Shown: piece after piece, positions 34,995 through 43,472 of the stretch
Position numbering within the stretch: the first letter of the stretch is position 1
Layout of the letters: each line of letters begins with the position of its first letter
Assembly: GCA_030424595.1 (NCBI GenBank)
Contig: JAUHWG010000031.1
Coordinates: forward strand, 47,746 to 111,745
DNA length: 64,000 nt
Source of the DNA: Polyangia bacterium
Lineage (GTDB): Bacteria > Myxococcota_A > Polyangia > Nannocystales > Nannocystaceae
Direction: 5' to 3'
Translations under genes and position numbers: made by a program
The notes under the pieces: generated by a model
Databases searched by the model: none
What the model saw: only the letters and a program-made list of their open reading frames with translations
What the model was told of the DNA's origin: nothing

Positions 34995-35862
34995 TTCGAC
35001 GATGGAGCTCAACCTGGAGTGGGTGGACGCCTTCGTCGACTTCGCGGACCACCTCAACTTCACCCACGCGGCCAGGGCCCGAAACCTCTCGCAGCCGGCG
35101 CTCCACGGCCAGATCCGCAAGCTCCAGGACTCCCTCGGCGCGCCGCTCTACCGCCGACGGGGGCGCAACCTCGAGCTGAGCGAGATCGGCCGCAAGGTCG
35201 CCGCCTTCGGCCGCGAGCTGCGGGCGCGCGAGCAGGACCTCCTCGCGAACCTCCACGGCCCCGCCGACGACCGCCCGGTGACCCTCCACGCCGGCGAAGG
35301 CGCCTACCTCTACCTCTTGGGTCAGGCGATCCGCCGCTTCCGACGCGGCGGTGATGAGCGGCTGAACCTCCAGGTCGGCGACGCGAAGAGCACCCTCGCC
35401 GCGATCTCGGACGGCCTCGCCGACATCGGCGTTCTCCCGCTCGACAGCGCGACCGCCGAGATCGAGCGCGAAGAGATCGCCGAGGTCGGGCAGATGCTCG
35501 TCGTCCCGAGCTCCCATCGCCTGGCCGCGCGCGCCCAGATCCGCCTGCGCGACCTGAAGGGTGTCTCCCTCGTGGTCCCGCCGATCGGTCGACCCCAACG
35601 ACGGTCGATCACAGCAGCGCTGGACAGCGCCGGGATCCCCTGGGAGGTCGCGGTCGAGGCGAGCGGTTGGGCCCTGATCATCCGCCTCGTCAGCCTCGGC
35701 GTCGGTCTGGCGATCGTCAATGACTTCTGCCGCCTACCCCGTGATCTCGTCGGCGTCCCCCTCCCTGCCCTGCCGCGGATCACCTACAGCGCGATACGGC
35801 GCCACGGCATGCCGCGATCGAGCGCCGGCCTCCGCCTGTGGAAGCTCCTGACCGCCGCGTAG
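34984..35862 (+). CDS. LysR-family transcriptional regulator
   Basis: A 292-residue regulator (286 from the ATG at 35002). N-terminal winged helix-turn-helix: LEWVDAFVDFADHLNFTHAARARNLSQPALHGQIRKLQDSLGAPLYRRRGRNLELSEIGRKV. The C-terminal part forms the two-lobed effector-binding domain (VTLHAGEGAYLYLLGQAIRRF, ISDGLADIGVLPLDSA, VSLGVGLAIVNDFCRLP). Divergent from kptA across a palindrome, the classical arrangement for a LysR protein controlling its neighbour. If the ATG at 35002 is used, the palindrome lies wholly upstream of the coding region. Confidence 0.88.
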   Translation: MCDSSTMELNLEWVDAFVDFADHLNFTHAARARNLSQPALHGQIRKLQDSLGAPLYRRRGRNLELSEIGRKVAAFGRELRAREQDLLANLHGPADDRPVTLHAGEGAYLYLLGQAIRRFRRGGDERLNLQVGDAKSTLAAISDGLADIGVLPLDSATAEIEREEIAEVGQMLVVPSSHRLAARAQIRLRDLKGVSLVVPPIGRPQRRSITAALDSAGIPWEVAVEASGWALIIRLVSLGVGLAIVNDFCRLPRDLVGVPLPALPRITYSAIRRHGMPRSSAGLRLWKLLTAA

Positions 35863-36384
35863 CAGACCACGCGGCGACAGGCCGCGCCCGCCTCGATCCC
35901 CCGCCTCGATCCCCCACCTCGATCCCCCGCCTCGATCAAAGTCGCCATTGGGGAGCGACTTCGTCAGCCCCTTCCCCTTCAGCCCGTCTTTCATCAAGGA
36001 CCGCTGCGACAGGGCCGCGCGCGATCCAGCCCTCGTAAGCGAGAAGAGCACACGGGATGTTCGCCGCCCGCGGTTCGCGGACCAGCGCAGAGAACACCGA
36101 CCCGTTCGCGACCCTATGTCCGGGCCGCTCGACGGCTCCCACGCAGAGCGCGACCGTGCTCATTCCAGGACGACGCAGTCCATGCACATTGTCGAATCGA
36201 CCGGCCGGCCCGAATCATCACATCCGGCCACCTTTCACCCACATTATCCGCCAAAAAGGCTGCGCCCGTGCCCACCTGTCGCCTTTTGCCCCCACCTCCA
36301 TGCTAGGTTGTCCACGTGCGCTAAGCGCGAGGTTGAGTAGCGATGAACAATACATTCAATAATACGACCAATACAGGATCTCTC
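35863..36384. other. intergenic region after the LysR gene
   Basis: This 522-bp gap contains a 13-bp tandem repeat (listed separately) near its left end. Frames in 35948-36340 have poor codon character and no recognisable domain. The last ~45 bases (36343-36384: caatacattcaataatacg) are strongly AT-rich and probably hold the promoter and leader of the next gene. Confidence 0.45.
35888..35939. repeat. 13-bp tandem repeat, four copies
   Basis: Units ccgcctcgatccc at 35888, 35901, 35914 (one change) and 35927 (last two bases differ), starting 26 bp after the LysR stop. Confidence 0.9.
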
Positions 36385-37797
36385 ATGTTGACTCGCCGCA
36401 TTCTGGCGGGGCTTGCCCTCATCGCAGCGAGCGGCTGTTCAGGGGACGATGTCGGTGACAGCGGCAGCGCGACCACGACCACCAGCACCACCACCACCGG
36501 CGAGACGACGGGCGTCGACAGCACCGGCGAGAGCACCACCACGGGGACCGCCTCAGGGATGTCCGACTCTGACAGCACGACGGCGTCGACCGAGGAGACC
36601 GCGACGGAGAGCGATACCAGCACGGACAGCGACACAATGCGGTCCTTCTGTGGCGACGGCGTCGTCGACGACGGCGAGGCCTGTGATGACGGGGTCAACG
36701 ACGGCGCCTACGAAGGCTGCGCTGTCGACTGCTCCGCCCCCGGCCCCTCCTGCGGCGACGGCGAGGTCAACGGCCCTGAGGGCTGCGACGACGGCAACGA
36801 CATCGACGACGACGCCTGCAGCAACTCCTGCGCCGCTGCTGGCTGCGGAGACGGCGTCCTCCAGGATGGCGAGCAGTGCGACGACGGCAACGACGATGAC
36901 ACTGACGCATGTCTGAGCACCTGCGTCCCCGCCTCCTGCGGCGATGGCTTTGTCCAGGCCGACGTCGAGGAGTGCGACGACGCCAACGACATCGACACCG
37001 ACGCCTGCCTCTCGAGCTGCGCCGCCGCCTCATGCGGCGACAGCATCGTCCACGAGGGCGTCGAGCTCTGTGATGACGGCGTCAACGACGGAGCCTACGA
37101 CGGGTGCGCCGTCGACTGCTCCGCCCTCGGCCCCCGCTGCGGCGACGGCGAGATCAACGGTCCAGAGACCTGCGACGACAACAACGACGATCTCACCGAC
37201 GGCTGCCTCGGAAACTGCTCCGCGGCCACCACCTGCCTCGTCATCAAGGAATTCGACGACGCCGCCACCGACGGCACCTACACGGTCGCCCCAGAGGGCA
37301 TCGAGCCCTTCGAGGTCCACTGCGATATGACGACCGACGGCGGCGGATACAGCTTCCTAAAGATCAACGCTGGCGGCCAATACTTCGCCAAGGACGCCGA
37401 GGTCGAGTGCGACACGTTCGGCATGAGCCTCTTCATCCCCCGGACCGTGGACCACAAGAACAGCGCCTGGGATATCGCCAATAACGCCAACATCGGCCCT
37501 GACGCCAGCGCCAACTACATGCGCATCCTCGGCATCTACCCGAAGAATAACGGGGCCACGTGCAACCTCCAGCCGATGAACAGCAGCAACGTGAACTGTG
37601 GCTGGAAGGCCAGCGATGACGGCCCCTGGTACATTCACGAGGTCAACAACATCAACGAGCCCAATGGCGACAACAACGTCATCGGCTCGATGTATTACAC
37701 CTGGCAGGGCAACGGGAACATTCAGCACCACAACGACATCCCCGGCGACGGCTACAGCTCCGACCGCTTTATGTGCAGCTTCGGGGACAAGCAGTAG
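36385..37797 (+). CDS. secreted lipoprotein: Cys-rich DUF4215-type repeats plus fibrinogen-like domain
   Basis: A 470-residue protein. Lipoprotein signal MLTRRILAGLALIAASGC (Cys18); Thr/Ser linker to about residue 80; then six to seven CGDG....E.CDDG/CDDN repeats (about 85-280), which also resemble Asp-rich calcium-binding loops; then a C-terminal domain opening TDGTYTVAPEGIEPFEVHCDMTTDGGGYSFL, the start of fibrinogen-like domains, and ending with a Cys-containing region (FMCSFGDKQ). Probably exported to the cell surface for binding. I prefer the ATG at 36385: an in-frame ATG at 36343 would add a 14-residue Asn/Thr-rich head encoded by promoter-like AT-rich DNA. Confidence 0.8.
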   Translation: MLTRRILAGLALIAASGCSGDDVGDSGSATTTTSTTTTGETTGVDSTGESTTTGTASGMSDSDSTTASTEETATESDTSTDSDTMRSFCGDGVVDDGEACDDGVNDGAYEGCAVDCSAPGPSCGDGEVNGPEGCDDGNDIDDDACSNSCAAAGCGDGVLQDGEQCDDGNDDDTDACLSTCVPASCGDGFVQADVEECDDANDIDTDACLSSCAAASCGDSIVHEGVELCDDGVNDGAYDGCAVDCSALGPRCGDGEINGPETCDDNNDDLTDGCLGNCSAATTCLVIKEFDDAATDGTYTVAPEGIEPFEVHCDMTTDGGGYSFLKINAGGQYFAKDAEVECDTFGMSLFIPRTVDHKNSAWDIANNANIGPDASANYMRILGIYPKNNGATCNLQPMNSSNVNCGWKASDDGPWYIHEVNNINEPNGDNNVIGSMYYTWQGNGNIQHHNDIPGDGYSSDRFMCSFGDKQ

Positions 37798-37970
37798 GTC
37801 CTGAACCCGCACCGCGAGCGCCCGGACCTTCCGCGCACGCTGCGTGATGCTGTGGCTATTCACCCAGCTCTCTCCGGCCTCGCCCGGAGGGAGCGCTCTC
37901 CCCTCGATGGGCCCGCGCTCCTCGAAGGCTATCTTCTCACGGCGCCGGACCCAGCTCGCTCAGGCCAGAG

Positions 37971-38831
37971 TCAGGCGCGGTCGCCGGGTCGGCGGAGCTC
38001 GTAGGCCGTGTGCATGGCCCCGGTGGGCGGAAAGCGCTCTTCTCCGGTCCTCTGGAAGCCGAGCCCCTCGAGGATCTTCCGGGAGCCCTCGTTCGCGGGG
38101 TTGTGCCCGGCGTAGAGCCCCTCGACCACTAGCACCTCGAAGGCGAAGCGCACCACGGCCTGGGCGGCCTCCGTCGCGAGGCCCCGTCCCCAGTGCCTGC
38201 GGCAGAGGTGGAACCCGAGCTCAGGGTCGCCTCCGGCGCGGGGGTGGAGCCCGGCTGCGCCGACCAGGTCGCCGCTCTCCGCCAGGGTGAGCCGCCAGTA
38301 CTGGAGCCCGTGCCGGTGCTCGAGGGCGATCTCGCTGGCGATCCGCGCCTGGACGGCCGCGGCGTCGAGCTGGGGCCGGGCGTCGATCCAGCGGGTGACC
38401 TCCGGGTCCCCCCACAGCTCCCGCGCTCGGCCCTCGTCCGCCTGTGTCCACGCCTCGAAGCGGAGGCGCTCGGAGCATGGTCGTTCTGGGGGAAACCCGT
38501 AGCCACCCTGGGGGCGCTCCGGGAAGCGCCGGGCCAACCGCACGGCGCTTCGGGAGAGGGCGCCATAGAGGTGGGGGAAGGCTTCGCCGCGGCCGGTTGT
38601 GTCCTCCCAAGTGAGCGGGCGGTCCAGGGCGGCGACCTCGACGTCTAGGAGCACTAGGTCGGGGACCCCTCGTAGGTAGCGGTCGGCGGCGCCCAGGACC
38701 TGCTCCCGGGTGGAGAAGTGGAGGAACCCCTCGGCTGCGAGGCTGGCAGCTCGGTACGAGCCCTCGGCTCGGGCAGCCCGCCAGTCCGCGCCGTGGGCGA
38801 TGTGGAAGACCCGCTCGGGGGAAGGTGACAC
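37971..38831 (-). CDS. DUF952 - GNAT acetyltransferase fusion
   Basis: About 286 residues from a GTG at 38831. The N-terminal half (RVFHIAHGADWRAARAEGSYRAASLAAEGFLHFSTREQVLGAADRYL..., FPHLYGAL) matches DUF952. The C-terminal half is a RimJ/RimL-type GNAT (SERLRFEAWTQADEGRARELWGDPEVTRWI, LVGAAGLHPRAGGDPELGFHLCRRHWGRGLATEAAQAVVRFAF with the acetyl-CoA loop RRHWGRGLA, then NPANEGSRKILEGLGFQRTG). GNATs of this class acetylate protein N-termini or small amines. The frame stays open well upstream, but that part overlaps a plus-strand gene remnant, so I end the gene at the start of the DUF952 domain. Confidence 0.75.
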   Translation of the reverse strand: MSPSPERVFHIAHGADWRAARAEGSYRAASLAAEGFLHFSTREQVLGAADRYLRGVPDLVLLDVEVAALDRPLTWEDTTGRGEAFPHLYGALSRSAVRLARRFPERPQGGYGFPPERPCSERLRFEAWTQADEGRARELWGDPEVTRWIDARPQLDAAAVQARIASEIALEHRHGLQYWRLTLAESGDLVGAAGLHPRAGGDPELGFHLCRRHWGRGLATEAAQAVVRFAFEVLVVEGLYAGHNPANEGSRKILEGLGFQRTGEERFPPTGAMHTAYELRRPGDRA

Positions 38832-38897
38832 CCCCCGGAGCCTAGCAGCTAGGCGGACGGTCGCCTCGCCGCGGTCGCCAACAGGCGGAGAAGCTGA

Positions 38898-39197
38898 CCG
38901 AAGGGACCCGGTGGAGTCGTTATCCAGACTGTAGTTGCCGACAACCCCAGGCGAGCTCTCGCAGCCGAAGCTCTGGCCCGCGGCTCGACGTTCGACCTCG
39001 GCGATGACTCCGTCATCAACCGCCTCCTGTGCAGCGTCGTCGCCAAGCACGACAGCGGTGGCGTCCACCTGCGCGAACGACGTGTTCCCCGCCACGATCC
39101 CTCCCTTGACGCTCCAATTCCCCTCGCGATTCGCAAGCTCAAGCACGCCCGCGACGCGTGGTGCTCTCGCCTCCCTCGTGGCAAGGTGAGCCCGTGA
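38898..39197 (+). pseudogene. 3' remnant of an unidentified gene, no start codon
   Basis: A stop-to-stop frame of 99 codons with strong third-position G/C and natural-looking protein (VVADNPRRALAAEALARGSTFDLGDD, then SVINRLLCSVVAKHDSGG and IPLAIRKLKHARDAWCSRL) but no ATG, GTG or TTG start. It ends 16 bp before the DUF2254 gene. It looks like the surviving 3' end of a truncated gene. Family not recognised. Confidence 0.4.
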
Positions 39198-39213
39198 CGA
39201 CCGGCACCTCACT

Positions 39214-40572
39214 ATGAAGACACGCCTCCGCAACCGCATCGAGTGGCTTCGCACCACGTACTGGGTCGTGCCGGCCGCGATGCTCGCCAGCGCCGCGGTG
39301 CTCTCGGTGCTCGTCGGCTGGCTCGACAGGAACATCGTCCTCCCCTCGGGTGAGTTCAGCGGGTGGCTCGTGTCGGTCGACGTGGAGGGCTCGCGCGAGC
39401 TCCTGTCGACGATCGCCAGCTCGATGATCGCCGTCGCTGGTGTCGTCTTCTCGATCACCATCGTCGCCCTTTCGATCGCCACCTCGCAGTTCGGCCCGCG
39501 GCTCCTCAACAACTTCATCCGCGACTCGAGCAATAAGGTCTCGCTCGGGACCTTCACCGCGACCTTCCTCTACTGCGTGCTCGTCCTGCGGACGATCCGC
39601 GCGGGCGACAGCGAGGGCAACGGCGAGTTCGTGCCCCACCTGAGCGTTTCGGTTGCGCTGCTCCTAGCGATCGCCAGCCTCGGCGTCCTGATCTTCTTCA
39701 TCCACCACGTCGCCGCGTCGATCCGCGCCTCGCATGTCATCGCCCTTGTCGGCAACGACCTCCAGCGCGTGATCGAGCGCCGCTACCCCGAGCACGCGCG
39801 CCCCGACGAGAATCGCGAGCAGGAGGAGGACGACAGCCTGCCGACCAACTTCGACAAGCTCGCGACGGCGCTCCCAGCCAAGAAGCAGGGCTACCTCCAG
39901 GCCGTCGACGACGAGGCCCTGACGACGATCGCCAAGGACCACGATCTCCTGATCTGCGCGAGCGTGAAGCCCGGGGACTTCGTCGTCGCAGGCGTCGAGC
40001 TCGTCCGCTACATCTCGGACGCCGAGCTCTCCAACTCGCTCAAGGAGCGGATCGACGCGGCGTTCTTGGTCGGTCGCCACCGCACCGCCGAGCAGGACGT
40101 CCGCCTGCACTTAAACCAGCTCGCGGAGGTCGCGGTCCGTGCACTCTCTCCCGGGATCAACGACCCGTTCACGGCCATGACCTGCGTCGATTGGCTCGGC
40201 GCCGCCCTCTGTGAGCTCGCGCGCCGCGGCCAGAGTTCCTCGCTGCGCCACGACGACGACAACGCGCTCCGCCTCGTGGTCACGCAGGTCAGCTTCGGCG
40301 ACGTCGTCGAGGCCGCGTTCGCCCAGATCCGCCACTACGGCCGCGACAACCGCATGGTGATCCTGCGGATCGTCCGCGCCATGGCGCTGATCGAGGAGCA
40401 CGCGCGGCGCCCTCGGGATCGCATCGCCCTGGTCCAGGAGGCCCGGGCCCTCGAACGCGAGGCCTTGACCGCCCTGCGCGACCAGCTCGAAGACGACGAC
40501 GAGCTCTTCGCGGCCCACGCCGCCTTGATGGAGGCCCTCGGCCAACACGAGTCTTCTACCCCTCGTGTATAG
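39214..40572 (+). CDS. DUF2254 family membrane protein
   Basis: A 452-residue protein with four N-terminal membrane segments (about 17-37, 65-88, 106-122, 144-166) and a ~280-residue C-terminal soluble domain. Family features: SMIAVAGVVFSITIVALSIATSQFGPRLLNNFIRD, then LGTFTATFLYCVLVLRTIR, ILIFFIHHVAASI-like segment and ALSPGINDPFTAMTCVDWLGAAL. The family is widespread and uncharacterised; membrane localisation is clear. No operon partner is evident, and a gene remnant precedes it. Confidence 0.85.
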   Translation: MKTRLRNRIEWLRTTYWVVPAAMLASAAVLSVLVGWLDRNIVLPSGEFSGWLVSVDVEGSRELLSTIASSMIAVAGVVFSITIVALSIATSQFGPRLLNNFIRDSSNKVSLGTFTATFLYCVLVLRTIRAGDSEGNGEFVPHLSVSVALLLAIASLGVLIFFIHHVAASIRASHVIALVGNDLQRVIERRYPEHARPDENREQEEDDSLPTNFDKLATALPAKKQGYLQAVDDEALTTIAKDHDLLICASVKPGDFVVAGVELVRYISDAELSNSLKERIDAAFLVGRHRTAEQDVRLHLNQLAEVAVRALSPGINDPFTAMTCVDWLGAALCELARRGQSSSLRHDDDNALRLVVTQVSFGDVVEAAFAQIRHYGRDNRMVILRIVRAMALIEEHARRPRDRIALVQEARALEREALTALRDQLEDDDELFAAHAALMEALGQHESSTPRV

Positions 40573-40749
40573 GCCGAGGCCTCCTCAGACCCGGGTAGGG
40601 TGTCGTTCGTCACTGTGCGCGCTCGCGATCCTGCGGAGTCCCAAGGCCGGCGCGAGAACGGCTCCGGAACGCCGTCCAGCCCCGATCTGCGCTTTTTCTC
40701 CCCGGAGCCGAACCAGATCGGTCCTGAGCCGGAGAACAATAGGAACACT

Positions 40750-41415
40750 ATGACCTTTGCTTACATTTTCATGCGCTTTCGCACCCTCTCGATCCTCACC
40801 CTCACCCTACCGCTCGCGAGCGGCTGCGCGATCAAGATCACCGACTTCGAAGGCACCGAGAGCGGCACCGAGAGCGGCATCAATAGCGGCACCGATAGCG
40901 GCACCGATAGCGGCACCGATAGCAGCACCGGTGATACCGACGCCCCGAACACCACGACCGGCGCCCCGACAGGATCGAGCGGCGACCCCGACAGCGAGGG
41001 GACCACGAGCGACAGCGACGGACCCATGACCACGACCGCCAACCCGACAACCAGCGACACGGACATGACCTCGTCCGCCAGCGATACGAGCGCGATCCCC
41101 TGTGAGGAGCACTTAACCGAGGATGAGTGCCTTGACGACCAAGAGTGCCTCTGGGCCGCGATCAAGACCTGGCAGGAGGGCGACCTCTGCCCGGAGCTCG
41201 ACGGAGAGGAGACGTGCTTCTCAGGCCAATACGTCGGCGAGGGCTGCCTGGTCTTCGAGGGCTGCGACCCCGAGCGGGTCTACAACCGCGAGGTCGCCCC
41301 CGGTGAGTTCGAGGTCTTCAAGGGGAGCACCTGCGGCGTGGAGCCGCTCGGCAACTGGCAACTATGCGACCCGGTGGACCTCCAGGGCGCCTGCGGGTGC
41401 TTCTGCGAGGGATAG
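40750..41415 (+). CDS. Cys-rich lipoprotein with Gly/Thr/Ser linker
   Basis: A 221-residue lipoprotein: signal MTFAYIFMRFRTLSILTLTLPLASGC, a linker of GTDSGTDSGTDS repeats (12-bp DNA repeat at about 40860-40925), and a C-terminal domain of ~110 residues with ten cysteines (HLTEDECLDDQECLWAAI..., CFSGQYVGEGCLVFEGC, CDPVDLQGACGCFCEG). Function unknown; style matches the other surface lipoproteins here. AGGA lies 5 nt before the ATG at 40750, which decides the start over the in-frame ATG at 40771. Confidence 0.7.
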   Translation: MTFAYIFMRFRTLSILTLTLPLASGCAIKITDFEGTESGTESGINSGTDSGTDSGTDSSTGDTDAPNTTTGAPTGSSGDPDSEGTTSDSDGPMTTTANPTTSDTDMTSSASDTSAIPCEEHLTEDECLDDQECLWAAIKTWQEGDLCPELDGEETCFSGQYVGEGCLVFEGCDPERVYNREVAPGEFEVFKGSTCGVEPLGNWQLCDPVDLQGACGCFCEG

Positions 41416-41418
41416 GGG

Positions 41419-41865
41419 TCATCCACTCGGGGGTCGGCGGCGCGGCCGTGGGTGTCGCGGTCGCTCGCGGCCGCCGCTCCCGACACTGAGCCGCGGCCGC
41501 GGGGCCGCGCGCTCTCGGCGGAGCGAGAGTAGGTGGGTCAGGAGCAGCGCTATCGCCGCAAGACTCGTCGTCAGGTTCTCTTCCCAGGAGCCCTCGGGAA
41601 TACTCCGTCTGAAAACGACGAGCGGCACTCCGACGATGAATGGAATAGCCGGAATGAGGTCATGCCTGGCGGCCGCGAGCGCGGCCGAGGTCGAAGCCAT
41701 CGCGATCAGGGCGACCAACATCCAGCTCTCATAGCCGGCGGAGGCGACAAAGGGCAGGAGCGCGATGACGAGGGGAGTAGCCAGGCAGTGGAGAAGGCAG
41801 ATCGTAGAGGCGACAATGCCCATGCGATCGATGGTCCGGGACGATAGGAGCTTCATGGGCCTCAT
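41419..41865 (-). CDS. MerC-domain membrane protein
   Basis: A 148-residue protein with four membrane helices and the MerC pattern DRMGIVASTICLLHCLATPLVIALLPFV, which carries the Cys-Leu-Leu-His-Cys pair in helix 1. MerC proteins import metal ions such as mercury; homologues in zinc-regulated gene sets are thought to handle zinc or related metals. The second conserved Cys pair of mercury transporters is not seen. The C-terminal ~35 residues are Arg/Pro-rich and soluble. Downstream of the L33 gene on the same strand in the putative zinc-limitation group. Confidence 0.75.
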   Translation of the reverse strand: MRPMKLLSSRTIDRMGIVASTICLLHCLATPLVIALLPFVASAGYESWMLVALIAMASTSAALAAARHDLIPAIPFIVGVPLVVFRRSIPEGSWEENLTTSLAAIALLLTHLLSLRRERAAPRPRLSVGSGGRERPRHPRPRRRPPSG

Positions 41866-41999
41866 GAGGCGGAGCCGCTCAGGTCCCCCGTGAGCAGCAC
41901 GTGGTGGGCGCCCAGATAGTCAAGCGGGTTTGGGTCAGCGTGTCGACTACGGGCGCTTGGGGCTCGAGGTTGGCGACCGTCGGACAGTCCCTCTCGCGG

Positions 42000-42161
42000 C
42001 TACTTCCCCTCCCGGAAGAGCACGTGCTTGCGGATGATCGGATCGTACTTTCGCAGCTCGATCCGAGCCGACGTTGTGCGCTTATTCTTCGTCGTCGTGT
42101 AGATATAGCCAGTACCGGCCGTGGATACGAGCTTGACGATGATTCGGTTTCCTTGAGCCAT
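42000..42161 (-). CDS. rpmG: ribosomal protein bL33, cysteine-free paralogue
   Basis: A 53-residue L33: AQGNRIIVKLVSTAGTGYIYTTTKNKRTTSARIELRKYDPIIRKHVLFREGK would be its full length in pieces; the core TAGTGYIYTTTKNKR and KYDPIIRKHV are diagnostic. The CxxC zinc ribbon of the C+ form is missing, so the protein needs no zinc. Zinc-free ribosomal proteins are commonly induced by Zur-type regulators when zinc is scarce. An AAAGGAG ribosome site precedes the ATG. Whether this is the only L33 of the genome cannot be seen here. Confidence 0.92.
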   Translation of the reverse strand: MAQGNRIIVKLVSTAGTGYIYTTTKNKRTTSARIELRKYDPIIRKHVLFREGK

Positions 42162-42224
42162 GAGTTCTGCTCCTTTGCAGTGGTGTGGTCGCGCGAGCAC
42201 GTGACAGCTCGCTCGGGGTTCGCT

Positions 42225-43472
42225 CTAAGCGGCGGTGGTCGGCCGAAAAGACACGTGAGGTGGGCGTCGTGGGGTCGCGGGGTCGCGGCGGCGAGATACG
42301 CGGGTGATCCTCTCAGCTGCGTGCCGCGCCCCGGCGATGTTGCGGGCGGCAGGTCCGAGCTGGAGCTCTGCGAGAGGGCCGCTGACGAAGATCCGCGGGT
42401 GCCATCGGAGGTTCGTATCGATCGCCGGGTAGCCGCACGAGGCGCAGGGGAGCTGATAGTCAGCGACGAGTTGATCGACGAGAGCGCCGCCGGGACGCCG
42501 GGCCTCAAAGCCGGTCGCGAGGAGGACGAAGTCGACCTCGACGGGGGTCGTCGCGGCTCCTTCGAGGACTACCCCGTGAGGGCTCGAGTACGCCGTCTCG
42601 ACGCCGCCCTGAACCCAGCGCAGCGCGCCACTTCGAATCGTCCGTCGAAGCGTTCGGATGAGCTGCGGTGGTATGGAGCCGCGGTGGCGAGCGCCGTTGA
42701 TCAAGCAGCGTCGGCGATCAAGGTCATGCTCGGCGACGAAGGCCCGGAGGAACTTCGGGCCGAGCCAGCCCGGATCGCTGTCGAACTGGGCTGGTCTCGG
42801 CTCGTGACGGCTTATCAGGGTCACGAACACGCAGGGATCCGCGGCGAGTCGGAGGGCGACCTGGGCAGCGCTGATCCCCCCGCCAATCACCGCGACGCGG
42901 CGCCACGGAGGTGTCTCCGGCAAGGTGAACCCGTCCTCGAAGATGTGCGCGACGGTGGGCTCTGGGCCGGAGAAGAGCGACTCGCTCCAGGCCGGTCGCT
43001 TGGGCTGGTCGCCGACTCCAAGGGCGAGAACGAGGTGCTTGCAGCAGATGTCGTCGCCCTCCTCGAGCTGGACGTTGACGGTGTCACGGTGGATCTCCAC
43101 TCGGCGCGCGCGACCTTGAGTGTGCGCTTCATGCAGCGCGTGGGCGCCGATGAGCGCGTCTGCGTGGCGATTGAAGAGGTCGAGAGAGGGGCGGTCGTAG
43201 GGAGCCGAGAAGAGCTCCACCGGTCGATGCCGCGCTGGCCCCGCGAAGCGAAGGAGCGCGAAGGGATCGGTGTCGAGGTGGTGGACTGCCGGCGAACGAA
43301 GGTGCGTCATCCCGGTGGTCGCGCTGCATCGGCGCCAACGGTCGAGCAGACGCGGGTGTGGATCGAGGATCCGCAGGCTGGATCGGTCGATCCCTGCGTC
43401 GAGGAGGCGGAGGGCGATGTGAGTGCCGTGGACTCCACCGCCGATGATGAGCCACTCGGCCCGTCGGCTCAT
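42225..43472 (-). CDS. FAD/NAD(P)-binding oxidoreductase in a zinc-linked operon
   Basis: A 415-residue flavoprotein with two dinucleotide-binding motifs: LIIGGGVHGTHIALRLLDAG (about 8-27, FAD) and VAVIGGGISAAQVALRLA (about 190, NAD(P)H), and a late VLLATGFEARRPGGAL motif. Overall similar to lysine/ornithine monooxygenase-like and HpyO-type flavoproteins. Start ATG overlaps the stop of the COG0523 GTPase (ATGA), so the two are coupled. Its position between that GTPase and L33 suggests a role in metal acquisition, possibly siderophore/zincophore-type chemistry; this is inference. Long antisense frames here are shadows. Confidence 0.8.
   Translation of the reverse strand: MSRRAEWLIIGGGVHGTHIALRLLDAGIDRSSLRILDPHPRLLDRWRRCSATTGMTHLRSPAVHHLDTDPFALLRFAGPARHRPVELFSAPYDRPSLDLFNRHADALIGAHALHEAHTQGRARRVEIHRDTVNVQLEEGDDICCKHLVLALGVGDQPKRPAWSESLFSGPEPTVAHIFEDGFTLPETPPWRRVAVIGGGISAAQVALRLAADPCVFVTLISRHEPRPAQFDSDPGWLGPKFLRAFVAEHDLDRRRCLINGARHRGSIPPQLIRTLRRTIRSGALRWVQGGVETAYSSPHGVVLEGAATTPVEVDFVLLATGFEARRPGGALVDQLVADYQLPCASCGYPAIDTNLRWHPRIFVSGPLAELQLGPAARNIAGARHAAERITRVSRRRDPATPRRPPHVSFRPTTAA

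Noticed and set aside
35948..36340. 130-codon frame in the gap after the LysR gene
   Set aside because: His/Pro/Arg-rich composition with no domain, running into AT-rich promoter-like DNA.
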